A stretch of 64,000 nucleotides of DNA, from assembly GCA_000697475.1 (NCBI GenBank), contig JNEU01000811.1:60594-124593 (forward strand), written 5' to 3'. This DNA is from Lichtheimia corymbifera B2541. Its lineage: Eukaryota; Mucoromycota; Mucoromycetes; Mucorales; Lichtheimiaceae. The notes beneath the pieces are model-generated. The model did not search any database, was not told the origin of the DNA, and was given only the letters and a program-made list of their open reading frames with translations. The stretch's first letter is position 1; the number at the start of each line of letters is the position of its first letter. Shown here piece by piece: positions 34,500-45,151 of the stretch. The position numbers were made by a program, and so were the translations under genes.

Positions 34500-34861
34500 G
34501 CTTCCTCTCTCTCTCTGACACATATCCATCCACTTTTTGCAACCTTACATAGTTCCCTCATTCTCACGCATACCAACCCACGGATGAAACCGGCTTTGCA
34601 TCACATGCGTTTCATCCGATCATGAATAATACAAATATCTCTCTTTCCTTCAACCCAAATTGTGTTTCTCTGTCAAAAAAAATGCAAATAATATTTGTGT
34701 GGTGGTGCGATAATGGTGCTGCATGTGTAAAAGTGTGTGAGTGAGTGGCTGTATATTACAATGGGAAGGGGTCGGTATGTTGATGTGGTGGTGGTGGTGG
34801 TTTGGTGGATGGTTTTAAATAAATAAAGAATGATATGGGAGAAAAAGAAATGATGTATGAT
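34500..34861. other. Convergent 3' intergenic region
   Basis: Lies between the bZIP stop and the GT5 stop. Contains CT-rich sequence, a GTG microsatellite (34,780-34,803) and an AAATAAATAAAG stretch near 34,817 on the plus strand. No gene seen. Confidence 0.5.
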
Positions 34862-37195
34862 CTATGCATCGCCATCGCTTAGATGAAAGTTGTTTCGTTG
34901 GCGTTGCCGTAATAGCCTCCTCAGGAGAGCTTCTTCTTCATCAATTTCATGTCGTGCAATGGATACAAGTGGCCGATCAGCAACAGCGAGTCTGTAAACA
35001 CGGCCATAATCATGGACAGGACCTTCAAGGTCACGACGATGCCATCCCAGCTGGTACGCTGCCCTGATCATACGCAATGCGAATTCCTCCCGTAAAACCT
35101 TGCTTGCATGGTTACGCTTATAATCACTGACAGCATCCTCAACCGCTTGTACCATATCCTCATTGGCAGTATATAAATAGGCATTGTAGGTCTCAGAACT
35201 GGTGACAGTGGGAATGCGGGTTTGCTTGTCACGAATAATATGAATATCACGTTCAGGCTCGGCGGTGGACCATGTAGCTGCTGCAGGTCGATCATGTAGG
35301 TATGCAGGCACACTGTTGCTGTTCATGATCACGGGAGCACCAAACCATAGTCCTTGAGCAGCTGGCATACCAACAGGATCCTCATTGACCACAAACGCAA
35401 AATCAGCAGCGGCACGTGCAAAGATATTCCATCGTCGAAATTCCTTGGGTGTTGCCATAGCAATCACATCGCCTTGTGCATTCAACTGGTCACATCGTGC
35501 CAAATCTTGATCACTGCCACTTTCTGGTGCAAGCACAATAAACTTGACATTGTTGGCGTGGAATGAACGTGCAGCATTCAAAAGAGATGGCATGGTTGCA
35601 TCATCGAGTGTACCAACATACACAGCTAAAGGTCGTTGCAAATCTTCCTCCAACAACAAGGATCGCTTGACAAGGAAACGTTTGGCGCGATCTTTGGATG
35701 TTGTCAAATAATCATTGGGTAGTCCGGATAATGGCCATGCAATACGCTGCTGTACATTTGCTGGATACTGGTCATTGTGGCGCATAATAAGATCGAGAGC
35801 GTATTCTGGATATCCAAACTTGCGAGTGACAAGGCGTGAATCAGTGAATGGATTGAGTTGGGTAAGGTCAAGGCCATTGCTGATGCCATAGAAACGAGAA
35901 TGTTGAGCTTTGCGCAAGACACTTTCCATAACGAGTTCCTTGAGTGGGAAATCAAGTCGGCCTTCTACCATATCGGATGCCATAGGTTCGCCAACGACAG
36001 TAACCATGGTAGCATGATCCATACCAAGGCTTGCCATAAAAACACGTGATCCACGCGTATAAGGTTGCATGTGGTGCTGCTCTTTTAATTCGTCTTGGAA
36101 TTTGTTGATGCTGGCAATGCTGTGAGTATAGCGTGATTCATCGAGATAGTTGTGCATGGTGTATACAACGGCGGGAGGTTTGCGGCCTAATTGGTTCAAC
36201 ATGCGCTTATCATGCAAGTGTTTGGCGATATAACCAGTGGATGCACCGTGCAAATGAACAACATCGATATGAGGCGCCAATCCAAGAGGAGCGAATAAAG
36301 AAACTTCATCGACAGCTGTTGCTTGATGCGTCAGAAAAGCGGATGCTGCTTTGGCAAAGAATTGCTCGTGCCATTCATGCGGCAAACCAGTTGCCTGTGC
36401 GTTCCATTGATATATCTGGGTTGGATTACGTGCACGGAAAGCTTGACTGAAAGGTCGTCGATTGCCAGGACCAATCAAATACACGGGCACTCGTTCACTG
36501 GGTGCATATTCGGTGACATTGACACGAGGATTGAAGACATAATCCATACGCCATACACGGAATTCAATAGGTATCAACCGCTTCTTTTTGTCGCGTACAT
36601 CAATCGTCAAATCGGTGACCTTTTCAATGTCGTACTTGTTTTTCAGGAACGAGTAATACGGCATCACCACACGCACATTGGCTTCGGTCCGTTGTTGCTG
36701 TGCAGCGGCAAGTGCTGTCACCGTTACGCCCAATTGAGTAGAGGTCGCAGGTCCAAATTCCTTGCTAACGTGGTACACAATGGCACCTCGATCAATAGGT
36801 AAAGTGCTTGCATCAAGTTGCTTATATGGAATAGGCGGATACTGACGAAGAGCTATATGCATATACAATGATGAGTCTTTCAATAGAGCAAAATAACCCT
36901 TAAAAAACACTTTACCAATGCGTAGAGCAGGTTGTTGGCCATGTAACGCCTTGGATCCAGTTATTAACGCCAGTGCCTGAAAGACACCAAATATAATCAA
37001 GAGGAGCGTCAAATAGTGCCACCACCGCCATTTTCGATCGTGACGTGAAAACATGGAAGACGACCGAGGCATAAACGGGTTGCTGTTGTGTTGTTTGCTA
37101 TGAAATGTCGTGTTTAAACCAGCTGGATTCAGGTTCCTGCGGTGGAATGGCAGATCGTAAAACTTGGTCTCGACATTGTTAGGTGGTGGCGCCAT
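34862..37195 (-). CDS. Membrane-anchored GT5 (starch-synthase-type) glycosyltransferase
   Basis: Intronless, 777 residues from the ATG at 37195 (MAPPPNNVETKFYDLPF). The open frame runs on to 37534, but the extension is a translated CT-rich leader. One membrane segment near residues 56-80 (WHYLTLLLIIFGVFQALALI), preceded by basic residues, makes it a type II membrane protein with a lumenal or extracellular domain. The catalytic region has the GT5 order: IVYHVSKEFGPATSTQLGVT at the N-terminal nucleotide-sugar site, VVHLHGAS, VVYTMHNY, RFYGISNGLD, then a GT-B C-terminal half (PLAVYVGTLD, ... MPAAQGLWFGAPVIMNSN). In fungi this domain usually sits inside alpha-1,3-glucan synthase (Ags1) behind an amylase domain; here it stands alone. 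The polymer made is unknown. Confidence 0.82.
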   Translation of the reverse strand: MAPPPNNVETKFYDLPFHRRNLNPAGLNTTFHSKQHNSNPFMPRSSSMFSRHDRKWRWWHYLTLLLIIFGVFQALALITGSKALHGQQPALRIGKVFFKGYFALLKDSSLYMHIALRQYPPIPYKQLDASTLPIDRGAIVYHVSKEFGPATSTQLGVTVTALAAAQQQRTEANVRVVMPYYSFLKNKYDIEKVTDLTIDVRDKKKRLIPIEFRVWRMDYVFNPRVNVTEYAPSERVPVYLIGPGNRRPFSQAFRARNPTQIYQWNAQATGLPHEWHEQFFAKAASAFLTHQATAVDEVSLFAPLGLAPHIDVVHLHGASTGYIAKHLHDKRMLNQLGRKPPAVVYTMHNYLDESRYTHSIASINKFQDELKEQHHMQPYTRGSRVFMASLGMDHATMVTVVGEPMASDMVEGRLDFPLKELVMESVLRKAQHSRFYGISNGLDLTQLNPFTDSRLVTRKFGYPEYALDLIMRHNDQYPANVQQRIAWPLSGLPNDYLTTSKDRAKRFLVKRSLLLEEDLQRPLAVYVGTLDDATMPSLLNAARSFHANNVKFIVLAPESGSDQDLARCDQLNAQGDVIAMATPKEFRRWNIFARAAADFAFVVNEDPVGMPAAQGLWFGAPVIMNSNSVPAYLHDRPAAATWSTAEPERDIHIIRDKQTRIPTVTSSETYNAYLYTANEDMVQAVEDAVSDYKRNHASKVLREEFALRMIRAAYQLGWHRRDLEGPVHDYGRVYRLAVADRPLVSIARHEIDEEEALLRRLLRQRQRNNFHLSDGDA

Positions 37196-37985
37196 GTCGA
37201 AATAATGGGGAGTATATATTAAAGAGCGGAGAAGAAGGAAGAAGAAGAGGAGGATAAGTAAGGGAAGAAGAAGAAGGAATGGGTTTGGATATAAAAGGAG
37301 TGAACAAAGAGTTGTTATGTGGAAAGAAAGAAAAAAAAAAGAGAGAAGAAAGAAAAAACACACCAGCGGGTTTATTTTACCACAAATGGGTCTAAAAATA
37401 CTTTGTTCAACAAAGACGATGCCAGTAAACGGGCGATAGCGTAATGCCGTGAGTATGAGGTTGGATGTTGTTGTGTGTGTGCGTTTGTATGTAAACTGTA
37501 TAGTACATGTGCGACAGTGGCGCATCACTCCCATAATGGTCCCTTGCCACGAGTCTCTTGCCCCTCTTATTTCTCAACAAACTCTAATTGTCATTACACA
37601 CACACTCACACACGCACATCACGCAGATCTTGGTCGCTGCTTGTTAACTTGCGGTGTAAGAAACAGGGTCAGTGGAAAGGAGAGAGAAATGATGAGCTGA
37701 TTTTGATTCATGTGAAAAGTTGACGAGAACCTGATATCAAGTTCCCTGGTGTGGTATGGCGCACAATAATGAAACCCAAAAGCTTTTTGATGCTCATATT
37801 GAAAATTACCTAAACAGTGAAAGATCAAAAAGCTTGACCACATCTTACTTTCTGCAAGGCGATAAGCCCTTACCTCCCAATAAACCCCTTTTTGCACTTT
37901 ACACATTTGGCAAATATCAATATCATTAGACGGGGCGTTCTTTTTATTATTTTATATCCCTCCTTTTGAACTGTACAAATGCACA
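37196..37985. other. GT5 leader/promoter and YPP1 3' flank
   Basis: 37,200-37,370 is a purine-rich tract (CT-rich leader of the GT5 gene on the minus strand). CA microsatellite near 37,598-37,620. No gene seen. Confidence 0.5.
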
Positions 37986-40900
37986 CTAAATACAACGGGG
38001 CAGGATAGAAAAGGGCTGGATTGGCTGGGTTCTTTCTAGTTCTAATGCATAGATAAAACAATCCTTGGCACGTTCTAATCGATCGGTCTTGCGATACACT
38101 TGCCCAAGGTATAACCTAACATGGAGATGATGATGAATAACAACGACCTTTAACAATCCCGACATCCCAAACATCCACGTCTATATATATATACACATAT
38201 AAATAGTATATACACATACCAAGCTTCGGTACAATTCCATCCGTTGCTTCGAGTGACGAATTCCAAGAGCCCTTCAGCAACTTCCAGGTCACCATGTTGG
38301 ATATAAGCCTTGGCCAGCCACACACGACATTCAACGTCATTTCCATCGCATACTAGCCCTTTTTGGAACGCAGCGATCGCCGAGTCGATTTTGTTCTCAA
38401 CGAGACGTAATCTGCCAAGCATACACCATACGCCTGCGTTGTTAGTCCAGTCAACATTCTCCGCTTCTTCAATCGCCTTGAGTGTCTCGTTCACAAGACC
38501 CAACTCGAGAAAGCAGCTGGCTGACAAGAGCCACAGGTTACACAATATGCGTATGGATCGTCTTTGTCGCAGTCGGCAACGTGCTGTGGGTTGTGCGTCC
38601 ATAGTAGCGGAGCCTACAGAGCCGTGCGGAATAATCGATGCTGTGCTACTCAATGAAGGAACCGCACTATGCAGCGATGACACCGATGCCTGCATTGGGT
38701 AGCTGCCACGTGCTATGATTTTCCCAAAAACCACGTTGTGTATGTGTCAATCAGCATTCAAACTCATGTCGGCATCAAAGTTTTTTTACTTACTTGTTGA
38801 ATCATTTGTGGTTGTTGTTGTGGATCCATTCGCTTTCTCGTAGTTTTGTTTACGTAGTTTACTCTTGGATCGGAAAAGATGCAATGATGGATGAAGACGG
38901 CCACGATGATGATGATGCGATGAAGACGCACCAAGTGGAGTGGGTGCTGTGCGAATGGTATCATCGCTGCCATTGGAAGATGATGTGCTACTGCCATTTG
39001 TATGCCATGTACTGCCACGTGCTACGCCATTGGTCGTTGCTTTACCATTGGTGATCACTGGTGCTGATTCCTGAGCTGCTATTCCCCCTGATACAGATTC
39101 GCTCAAATTCCCTAATGATCCTGACACCACCATTGGATTCCTTGATCCAGCATTGACGTTGTTGCCATTGGACTGATATAAACCACCCATGCCTTCATCC
39201 ACCTCTTCTGGGATAGCGATTTGACCATACGTGCTGAATACGCCCCTTTGTGATTCCAACGCATCTTGAGCTCCACGTGCCACATTCAAAAGCATGGACT
39301 GTGTCATTTGTAACAAGACACGCTGTTCTAATCGATCGAATCCAGGTCTCGACCCAAGGTCTTGGGGCTGATGATCATCGCCATCACTGCTATTGCTGTT
39401 TCCATCTTCAGGACAATCATCCGACTGCTGTATCCGGTCTAGGCTCATTTCACATGTCCGTAACGCTTGTTCCAAACCGCCTTGAGAAGGACAAGAGCAT
39501 GCTAGCACTAACAAATGCCATGATGGTATATGATCTGGGTTCATCTGTAATGCTTTGGTGATTGTCTGAATAGCAAGATGTACGTCGCGCATCGTGCCTT
39601 GTTGCGATGCCAATTGATAATACGTTTGCCATGCATCAGGGTCCATCGCGGCTGATTCTTGGAGAAACTTGAGTGCTTCACTGTGATACTGCGAACGAGT
39701 GGGTGGATCCGTTGCTAAAATGACAACATTGTTAGTAAACAAGAACTATGCAATGCAATGCATCATTTGTGTCACATTCCTTTTTTTTCCACAATCCAAT
39801 TTTGACAGGAATGATGTGTGTGTAGCCCCACTCCCAACAACAAAAACTTACTTTGATTCGCTAATAACCCATATGCTGTACCAGTTGCCCTATACACATT
39901 GGCGCCCAAGATCTTGTGCTCTTGCTGAAATCCTTCTGATTGGAGATTGAATACGGCACTGGCAATCTCTCCTAATTCCACAGCTTCAGGGCCATTCTCG
40001 AGATCTTGACACAACATTTTGATTCCCGCCAATAACACTTTTAGTGTGTCTTGAGTTGATTCTTTCTCCACAGTGCGACGTGATGCAATTGATTTGGTTG
40101 GTTTGGCAGCGTTATGCATATCCGCAAGTTCACCACCCGCGCTCTCTTGTACCAATTGTCGAATATCATCCTTTTTGATAGCAGGTACAGGTCGTGTGTT
40201 GCCTCGACTATCAATGGCCAAAGCTTCGCCGTGATCTCGTGATGCATTGCGTGCATGTGACACAAGTCCCACCATGTAAAGATAGGCCTGCAACGCATGA
40301 TGAGCTTGTTTGTAGTCCCCCGTCATATATTGAACATGGAAGAGATGTCGAGTAATCCGAGGTGAATTGAATGCCTTTTGTGTTGCACGATTCAAACCCT
40401 AAAAGCAACCAAATATCAGATGGCTTACCCCCAAGTTCATCGTCACCACCCCAATTTACCTCTGTAAATCCTCGTAAATCATTCACAGACCATGTAGCTG
40501 CTGACGGCGTTTCCACAATCTCCCATACTAAATCCGCATAGTCTAAAATGGGCTGATTCACTTGATTGGCACGAGGGAACTTGGCAACTGACAAGATCAT
40601 CTTTTCATACAGGGCGTGGAGCTGGGTCACTTCAACCACAAACATTGCCTGCTTGGTGCCACTATCATCGTGATGATGAGGACGCGTATTATATTTATGC
40701 ACCCTTGAATGTTTCTTACCTTCTTTCCGGTGGACAATATTCTCCTTTTCGATACACGTTACAAAGGTATCTGAGTGATTCCTCGGCCATCTTGATTCGT
40801 TTGGATTGTCGCCATGCCAACGGCTGTGACGCAGTAACACGCTGATATGCTCGTAACATCTCGAGTGTTGATCCCACATCCGCTCCCCTATCACCACCAT

Positions 40901-41715
40901 CGTCATCAGACCCAATCCAAACATTTCCTCCTACGCTACTTACTCATATTTCCATGCTACCATAGCACCGCGGTATAAACCTTCCTCAGCCCATTCAACT
41001 AGAACGCGCTCCTTGGCAGTGAGAGCATCCTTGACGACTGTTATGACAGAACGATAGGTATCAAAAGCGAGTGGCATATCACCCATCTGTTCGAAGCCAA
41101 CCGCTACACAAGCAAATGTCAATCCATGTATGGATCCCTCTTTTTGTCCTATGTATACATACCTTTCATAACCCTGGCTTGTAAGAATAAGACTGCATTG
41201 TAACCAGCATTGACGTCTTGTCTTTCAAAGGACAAATGTGACACAATATCAACGGCCTTGGTAAAATCGCCGCATGCATAGTACGACCTTGCAAGTACAA
41301 CCTTTGCAAACTATAATCGCAATATTGGCACGTGGGATGCATATATAACCATGGAGTGTCTCTACCTCTCTATCAGTGGCTGTGGCTGTATCCGTCATGT
41401 GGATAACCGATTGCAATTGGTGCCGGATCGATTTGACTTGGTCAGCATTCAACGACGACGACGACGACGACGATTGGGTATTTTGAACGAGTTGTGCTAG
41501 CGATGCTTCGGCCAAAATGGTCTGTGCAAGAACTGTAGTGGTGCTGTCATGATCAACAACAACATTCGGTGGATATATATATGTACGTATATACCTTCTC
41601 CTTTGGGGTTATGTTTTCGATAACGGCGTGCCAATTCCGGCATGAGTTTCCAGTTGCCTTTGCACCGTGCATCCTCAATGTCTTTGGCGATTTGTATTGC
41701 TTTGGATGTCGTCAT
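37986..41715 (-). CDS. Ypp1/TTC7-family TPR protein of the plasma-membrane PI4-kinase complex
   Basis: Ten exons on the minus strand: 41715-41595, 41532-41366, 41310-41163, 41103-40944, 40887-40720, 40661-40460, 40398-39852, 39714-38794, 38712-38220 and 38115-37986, giving 1,018 residues in phase. The N-terminus MTTSKAIQIAKDIEDARCKG (then NWKLMPELARRYRKHNPKGE) matches Ypp1/TTC7, and TPR helices recur to the end. The C-terminus DCFIYALELERTQPIQPFSI then LPR is the family signature. Ypp1/TTC7 bridges the membrane protein Efr3 and the kinase Stt4/PI4KA. Between TPR blocks, exon 8 carries a ~130-residue low-complexity insert (Asn/Ser/Gly, His-rich). Splice sites in exons 5 and 6 were chosen among alternatives by frame. 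Confidence 0.85.
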
Positions 41716-44281
41716 GTAGGTGTATGACTAGTGTGTGGGGGGTATACAAAGAGAGAGAAAGGAAGTGACAGTTGTGCGGGGGAAAAGCAAGAGAAGACTT
41801 AAGGGAAAAATAGGATATGTATACAAGACGAACAATGTGTGAGCCACGCCCAGGTATGTCTCTGGTCTAAAAAGGGATTAGAAAGGAAGCCTTGTCTCAT
41901 GTTTTTCCTCATTCTCTTTTTTTACCCTCTCTCTCTCTCTTTCTCTGAGCTCTCTCTTTGCGCTCTTTGTATATAGGTGGCCCCAGCATTCGGCACCGAT
42001 CATGGTTAAAGAGATTCTCCGTGCAACGCAACGGAATTACGGCTGCCGAGACAACGATTCAAAATATAGAGACACACACACATAATAGTCGGATAACACG
42101 GCTTTGCCTTCTCTTGAGGCATAATAAAATCCAACGTTTAACGTCACTCAATCATAACTGCCCCCTTTTTTTTTAATTCAATGCTGAGGAGTGAAAAGAA
42201 AATAATGATGGCGATACGACGTAGGACAATGATCCTCATCTCACCCCCTAATTTAGGCAACGCATAACGCCCTTGGTGCGCTAAACACAAGGGACTTGTG
42301 CAACATTCAACGGGAAACGAGCCATTGATCAGCATTTTAATCCTCCTCCTCGTATTCTCTCCTGCGCATAATACGAACAATACTCATCAGCCATGCAACC
42401 CCGACCTATCACTAGTTGTTGTTACCATTATGACGTCGAGAATCCAAACTAAGTAGTACTACTAGTACTACTAGCGTGTGTGCACAACAATATTATATAT
42501 AACGAGGCTGTGCTGATGGAGATATGAATGATCAAGCCGCATCCTTGTAGTATGCATACATCAGTGGATCATGCTTGAAACCCATCACTGTCAGAGCGTT
42601 CCTGCATATACATGATGTCTTTTTTTAGATCTACTGTTTATGCGTTACCCCACGTGCATGAATATACACTCTCTCTTTCTATCATGCCGGTAAATAATAG
42701 AGCTATAAAGATGGCTGAGGATGATAATGATGAGTCCCTGCAGCTTCGATCTCAGTAACCCCAGTATTGAAATGCAAGCAATAGCATCATTTGAACCAGC
42801 CACTCCACACACACGCACATTTTCTCCTAAGCGACCGGTAACTTGATTATAGTTTTGGCGTTTTTGCTTTGTTCTTTGTTCCCAACATGATTACGTGGCG
42901 GGTGATGGGAGAAGGGTAAGGGTATAATAAAAAAGAGAGGAGAAGATCGATAATTGTAGCGCGAAGAATCTCCTACTCCCTCCTTCCTTTGACGTCAATG
43001 CTGATTGTTGGGTCATTTTGGGTACAACACTATGATGCGCACGTTCGCCTATCATATGATGTCTATAGTATTGCTTCTTTGTTTTTCTTTAATCATTATC
43101 AGATGCACGTCAATGAACCTGCTTGTGCGGTGGATTCGCATTTCTTTATTGTGATTCTTCGCGCACGATACGGTTCATCATCGTGGCAGTAGGTATCATC
43201 TGAGAACAAGAGTAAAAAATATACACACACTCACACACACGTAAAAGGAGCTAGCTAGTGCTCGTGTGTACGCTAATATGCATATCATGCAACGGCCCTG
43301 ATGATCCAAACTTTAATGCCAACATACATACGTCGTCTTCTTTTCCTTCTAGCTCTCCTCCTCTCCCCCCTAATATATCCACACACACACACACACACAC
43401 CACCCCACCTCACCCCTTATTGCTGTGGTGGCTTACATCACATCTTTTTTGCCCAATTATGGGGATATCTTACACATGCGAATTACGCCTCATCGCTTCG
43501 CATAACCCCTTTGGTTCTTCTTATGAGAGCAAAGCCACGATCCAATGCTGATGTGCTTCTGCAGCAGCAGCATCAGGGAGAGTGGCGATAGTGTTGGAAG
43601 CAAGTTACGTGGACAATCAAGGAGAAGAAGAACATTTCATTCAACAGTTTTAGGCAGCAGCAGCAAATCAGGCACGTTTTGGCACTCGGTGCTACTTTTT
43701 TTTGGCTGGTGTCATTGTTGCCGCGGATTTTTGTTTACCGATGATGATAACTCCTGTTTCCTCGCACGGTCATTAAAAATGCTATATGTAAATAAGATCA
43801 CAAGTTTGGTGTTAAATCGACATGCAGATCCTTGTTTCGTAAATGAAAGATGATAGGGTGGCATATTACATACAGCTTGCATTGGATAAGAAAACTAACC
43901 ACAGGTTCTAAACGATACAAGCAAGAAGGGGGAGAATGGAATGGGGAAAAAAAGGGGGCGTCGTGGGTATGACCTTCGCGCGTATACAGCAGCAGCAGTT
44001 TTGATATGATGATGATAGATGAAGAGAAGAATAAAAAAGATGCATGATTTTGATCCATCGTCTAGACGCCTGATCCTACAATGATGAAGAAATACATAAA
44101 GAATGCTATATATATAAAAGTGTGTCGCGGCGGCGATTAAGATGAATGATGGAGATAATGGTACCGCAAACGCATCGAGATAAAGGACGAATGGATTGGA
44201 CATAGATAAATGCTTGATGTGTGTGTGTATGTGTGCTTTTTCTGCTTTCCAATAGTGAGTGTGGATATATGGATGATTGGG
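41716..44281. other. Intergenic, 2.6 kb, no gene seen
   Basis: Contains CT-rich sequence (41,900-41,960), CA microsatellites (43,222-43,242, 43,380-43,400) and a run of interleaved AGTAGT/ACTACT palindromic sequence (42,452-42,472). ORFs are low-complexity and unsupported. A CT-rich stretch with TATATA (44,106-44,118) lies just downstream of the next minus-strand gene. Confidence 0.45.
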
Positions 44282-45151
44282 TTATTGGGGTAACATGTCG
44301 CGCATGATTCCTCGGATTCTGTTTTCAAGCTGTTCAATTTTGACCTCCAATTGTCGTATCTGCAAGATATTCTCATCCAGGGACAAGAGCATTTCATACT
44401 CAATTTCCTCATCCATGGCTGTTCTAGGTGGTCGTCCTCTACCGCGACCCCGTCGTGATGTAGTAGTGTTGTTATTGTTTTGGATTGCTGGTGGTGGTGG
44501 TCGTCGAGGTGGGACATAAAAGGTATCAATTGCAATGGTTCCAGGAATTGGGAAAATATATTCATCGCCTGGATCATCGTTATTATTGTCGTTGTGGGGC
44601 ACCGCATCATATGAAGAACGCAATGATCGCGACGTGATACAAATGTGAATCCATTGGTCTCGCAAAAATCGTAGTTCGGACTCGTATCTTTGCAAGGTAG
44701 CTGACATTGTACGTTGCATATCCAGTGGTAGTGATCCCGTGGATAAATGATGTTGCCGTCGAATAGTGCCAGGATCCACTGGAGGCCGATGATGATGATG
44801 ATGGGCAATGAATGCAGCTGCTGATGATCGACTACTTGATGATGTAGGAGACAAAGGTGATGAGGACAATGAGGGTCCTGTTGTAGTAGTAGATGGTACA
44901 ATGGTGGGCAATCCCATCATATTATCCGAGCTTGATCGCGGTCGTCTTAATGTTAACATGCTGGCCATATTGGAAGAATGCGCCATTGATGAAGATGACG
45001 CATGGCTTTCAATCATCATCATCACATCTTGTTCGTCATCATTATTGTGGCTGGCGTCAATATGCATATGCCAATCTTCTTCATCCATCCTTTGCGTAAG
45101 AATGATAATGCCAGTGGTTCTCGATTTGAATATGTCAGAGAAATCGTGCAC
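44282..45151 (-). CDS. Hypothetical protein with AT-hook-like motif and C-terminal coiled coil
   Basis: ORF of 289 residues from the ATG at 45151, or 268 from the ATG at 45088 (MDEEDWHMHI). An intron just before 45,088 cannot be excluded, because a gcaaag/GATGG border is present. Residues ~60-140 are Ser/Pro/His-rich. A central segment looks globular (MQRTMSATLQRYESELRFLR, then DQWIHICITSRSLRSS). Near residue 233 is RRGRGRGRPPR, close to the GRP core of AT-hooks, and the last ~45 residues form an amphipathic helix (LQIRQLEVKIEQLENRIRGI). DNA binding is inference. No family recognised. Confidence 0.55.
   Translation of the reverse strand: MHDFSDIFKSRTTGIIILTQRMDEEDWHMHIDASHNNDDEQDVMMMIESHASSSSMAHSSNMASMLTLRRPRSSSDNMMGLPTIVPSTTTTGPSLSSSPLSPTSSSSRSSAAAFIAHHHHHRPPVDPGTIRRQHHLSTGSLPLDMQRTMSATLQRYESELRFLRDQWIHICITSRSLRSSYDAVPHNDNNNDDPGDEYIFPIPGTIAIDTFYVPPRRPPPPAIQNNNNTTTSRRGRGRGRPPRTAMDEEIEYEMLLSLDENILQIRQLEVKIEQLENRIRGIMRDMLPQ

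Noticed and set aside
37196..37534. Leu/Phe-rich N-terminal extension of the GT5 protein
   Set aside because: It is the translated pyrimidine-rich leader; its hydrophobic run is an artefact of CT-rich DNA.
43258..43853. Overlapping Pro/Ser/His-rich plus-strand ORFs
   Set aside because: They translate CA and CT microsatellites and show no conserved feature.
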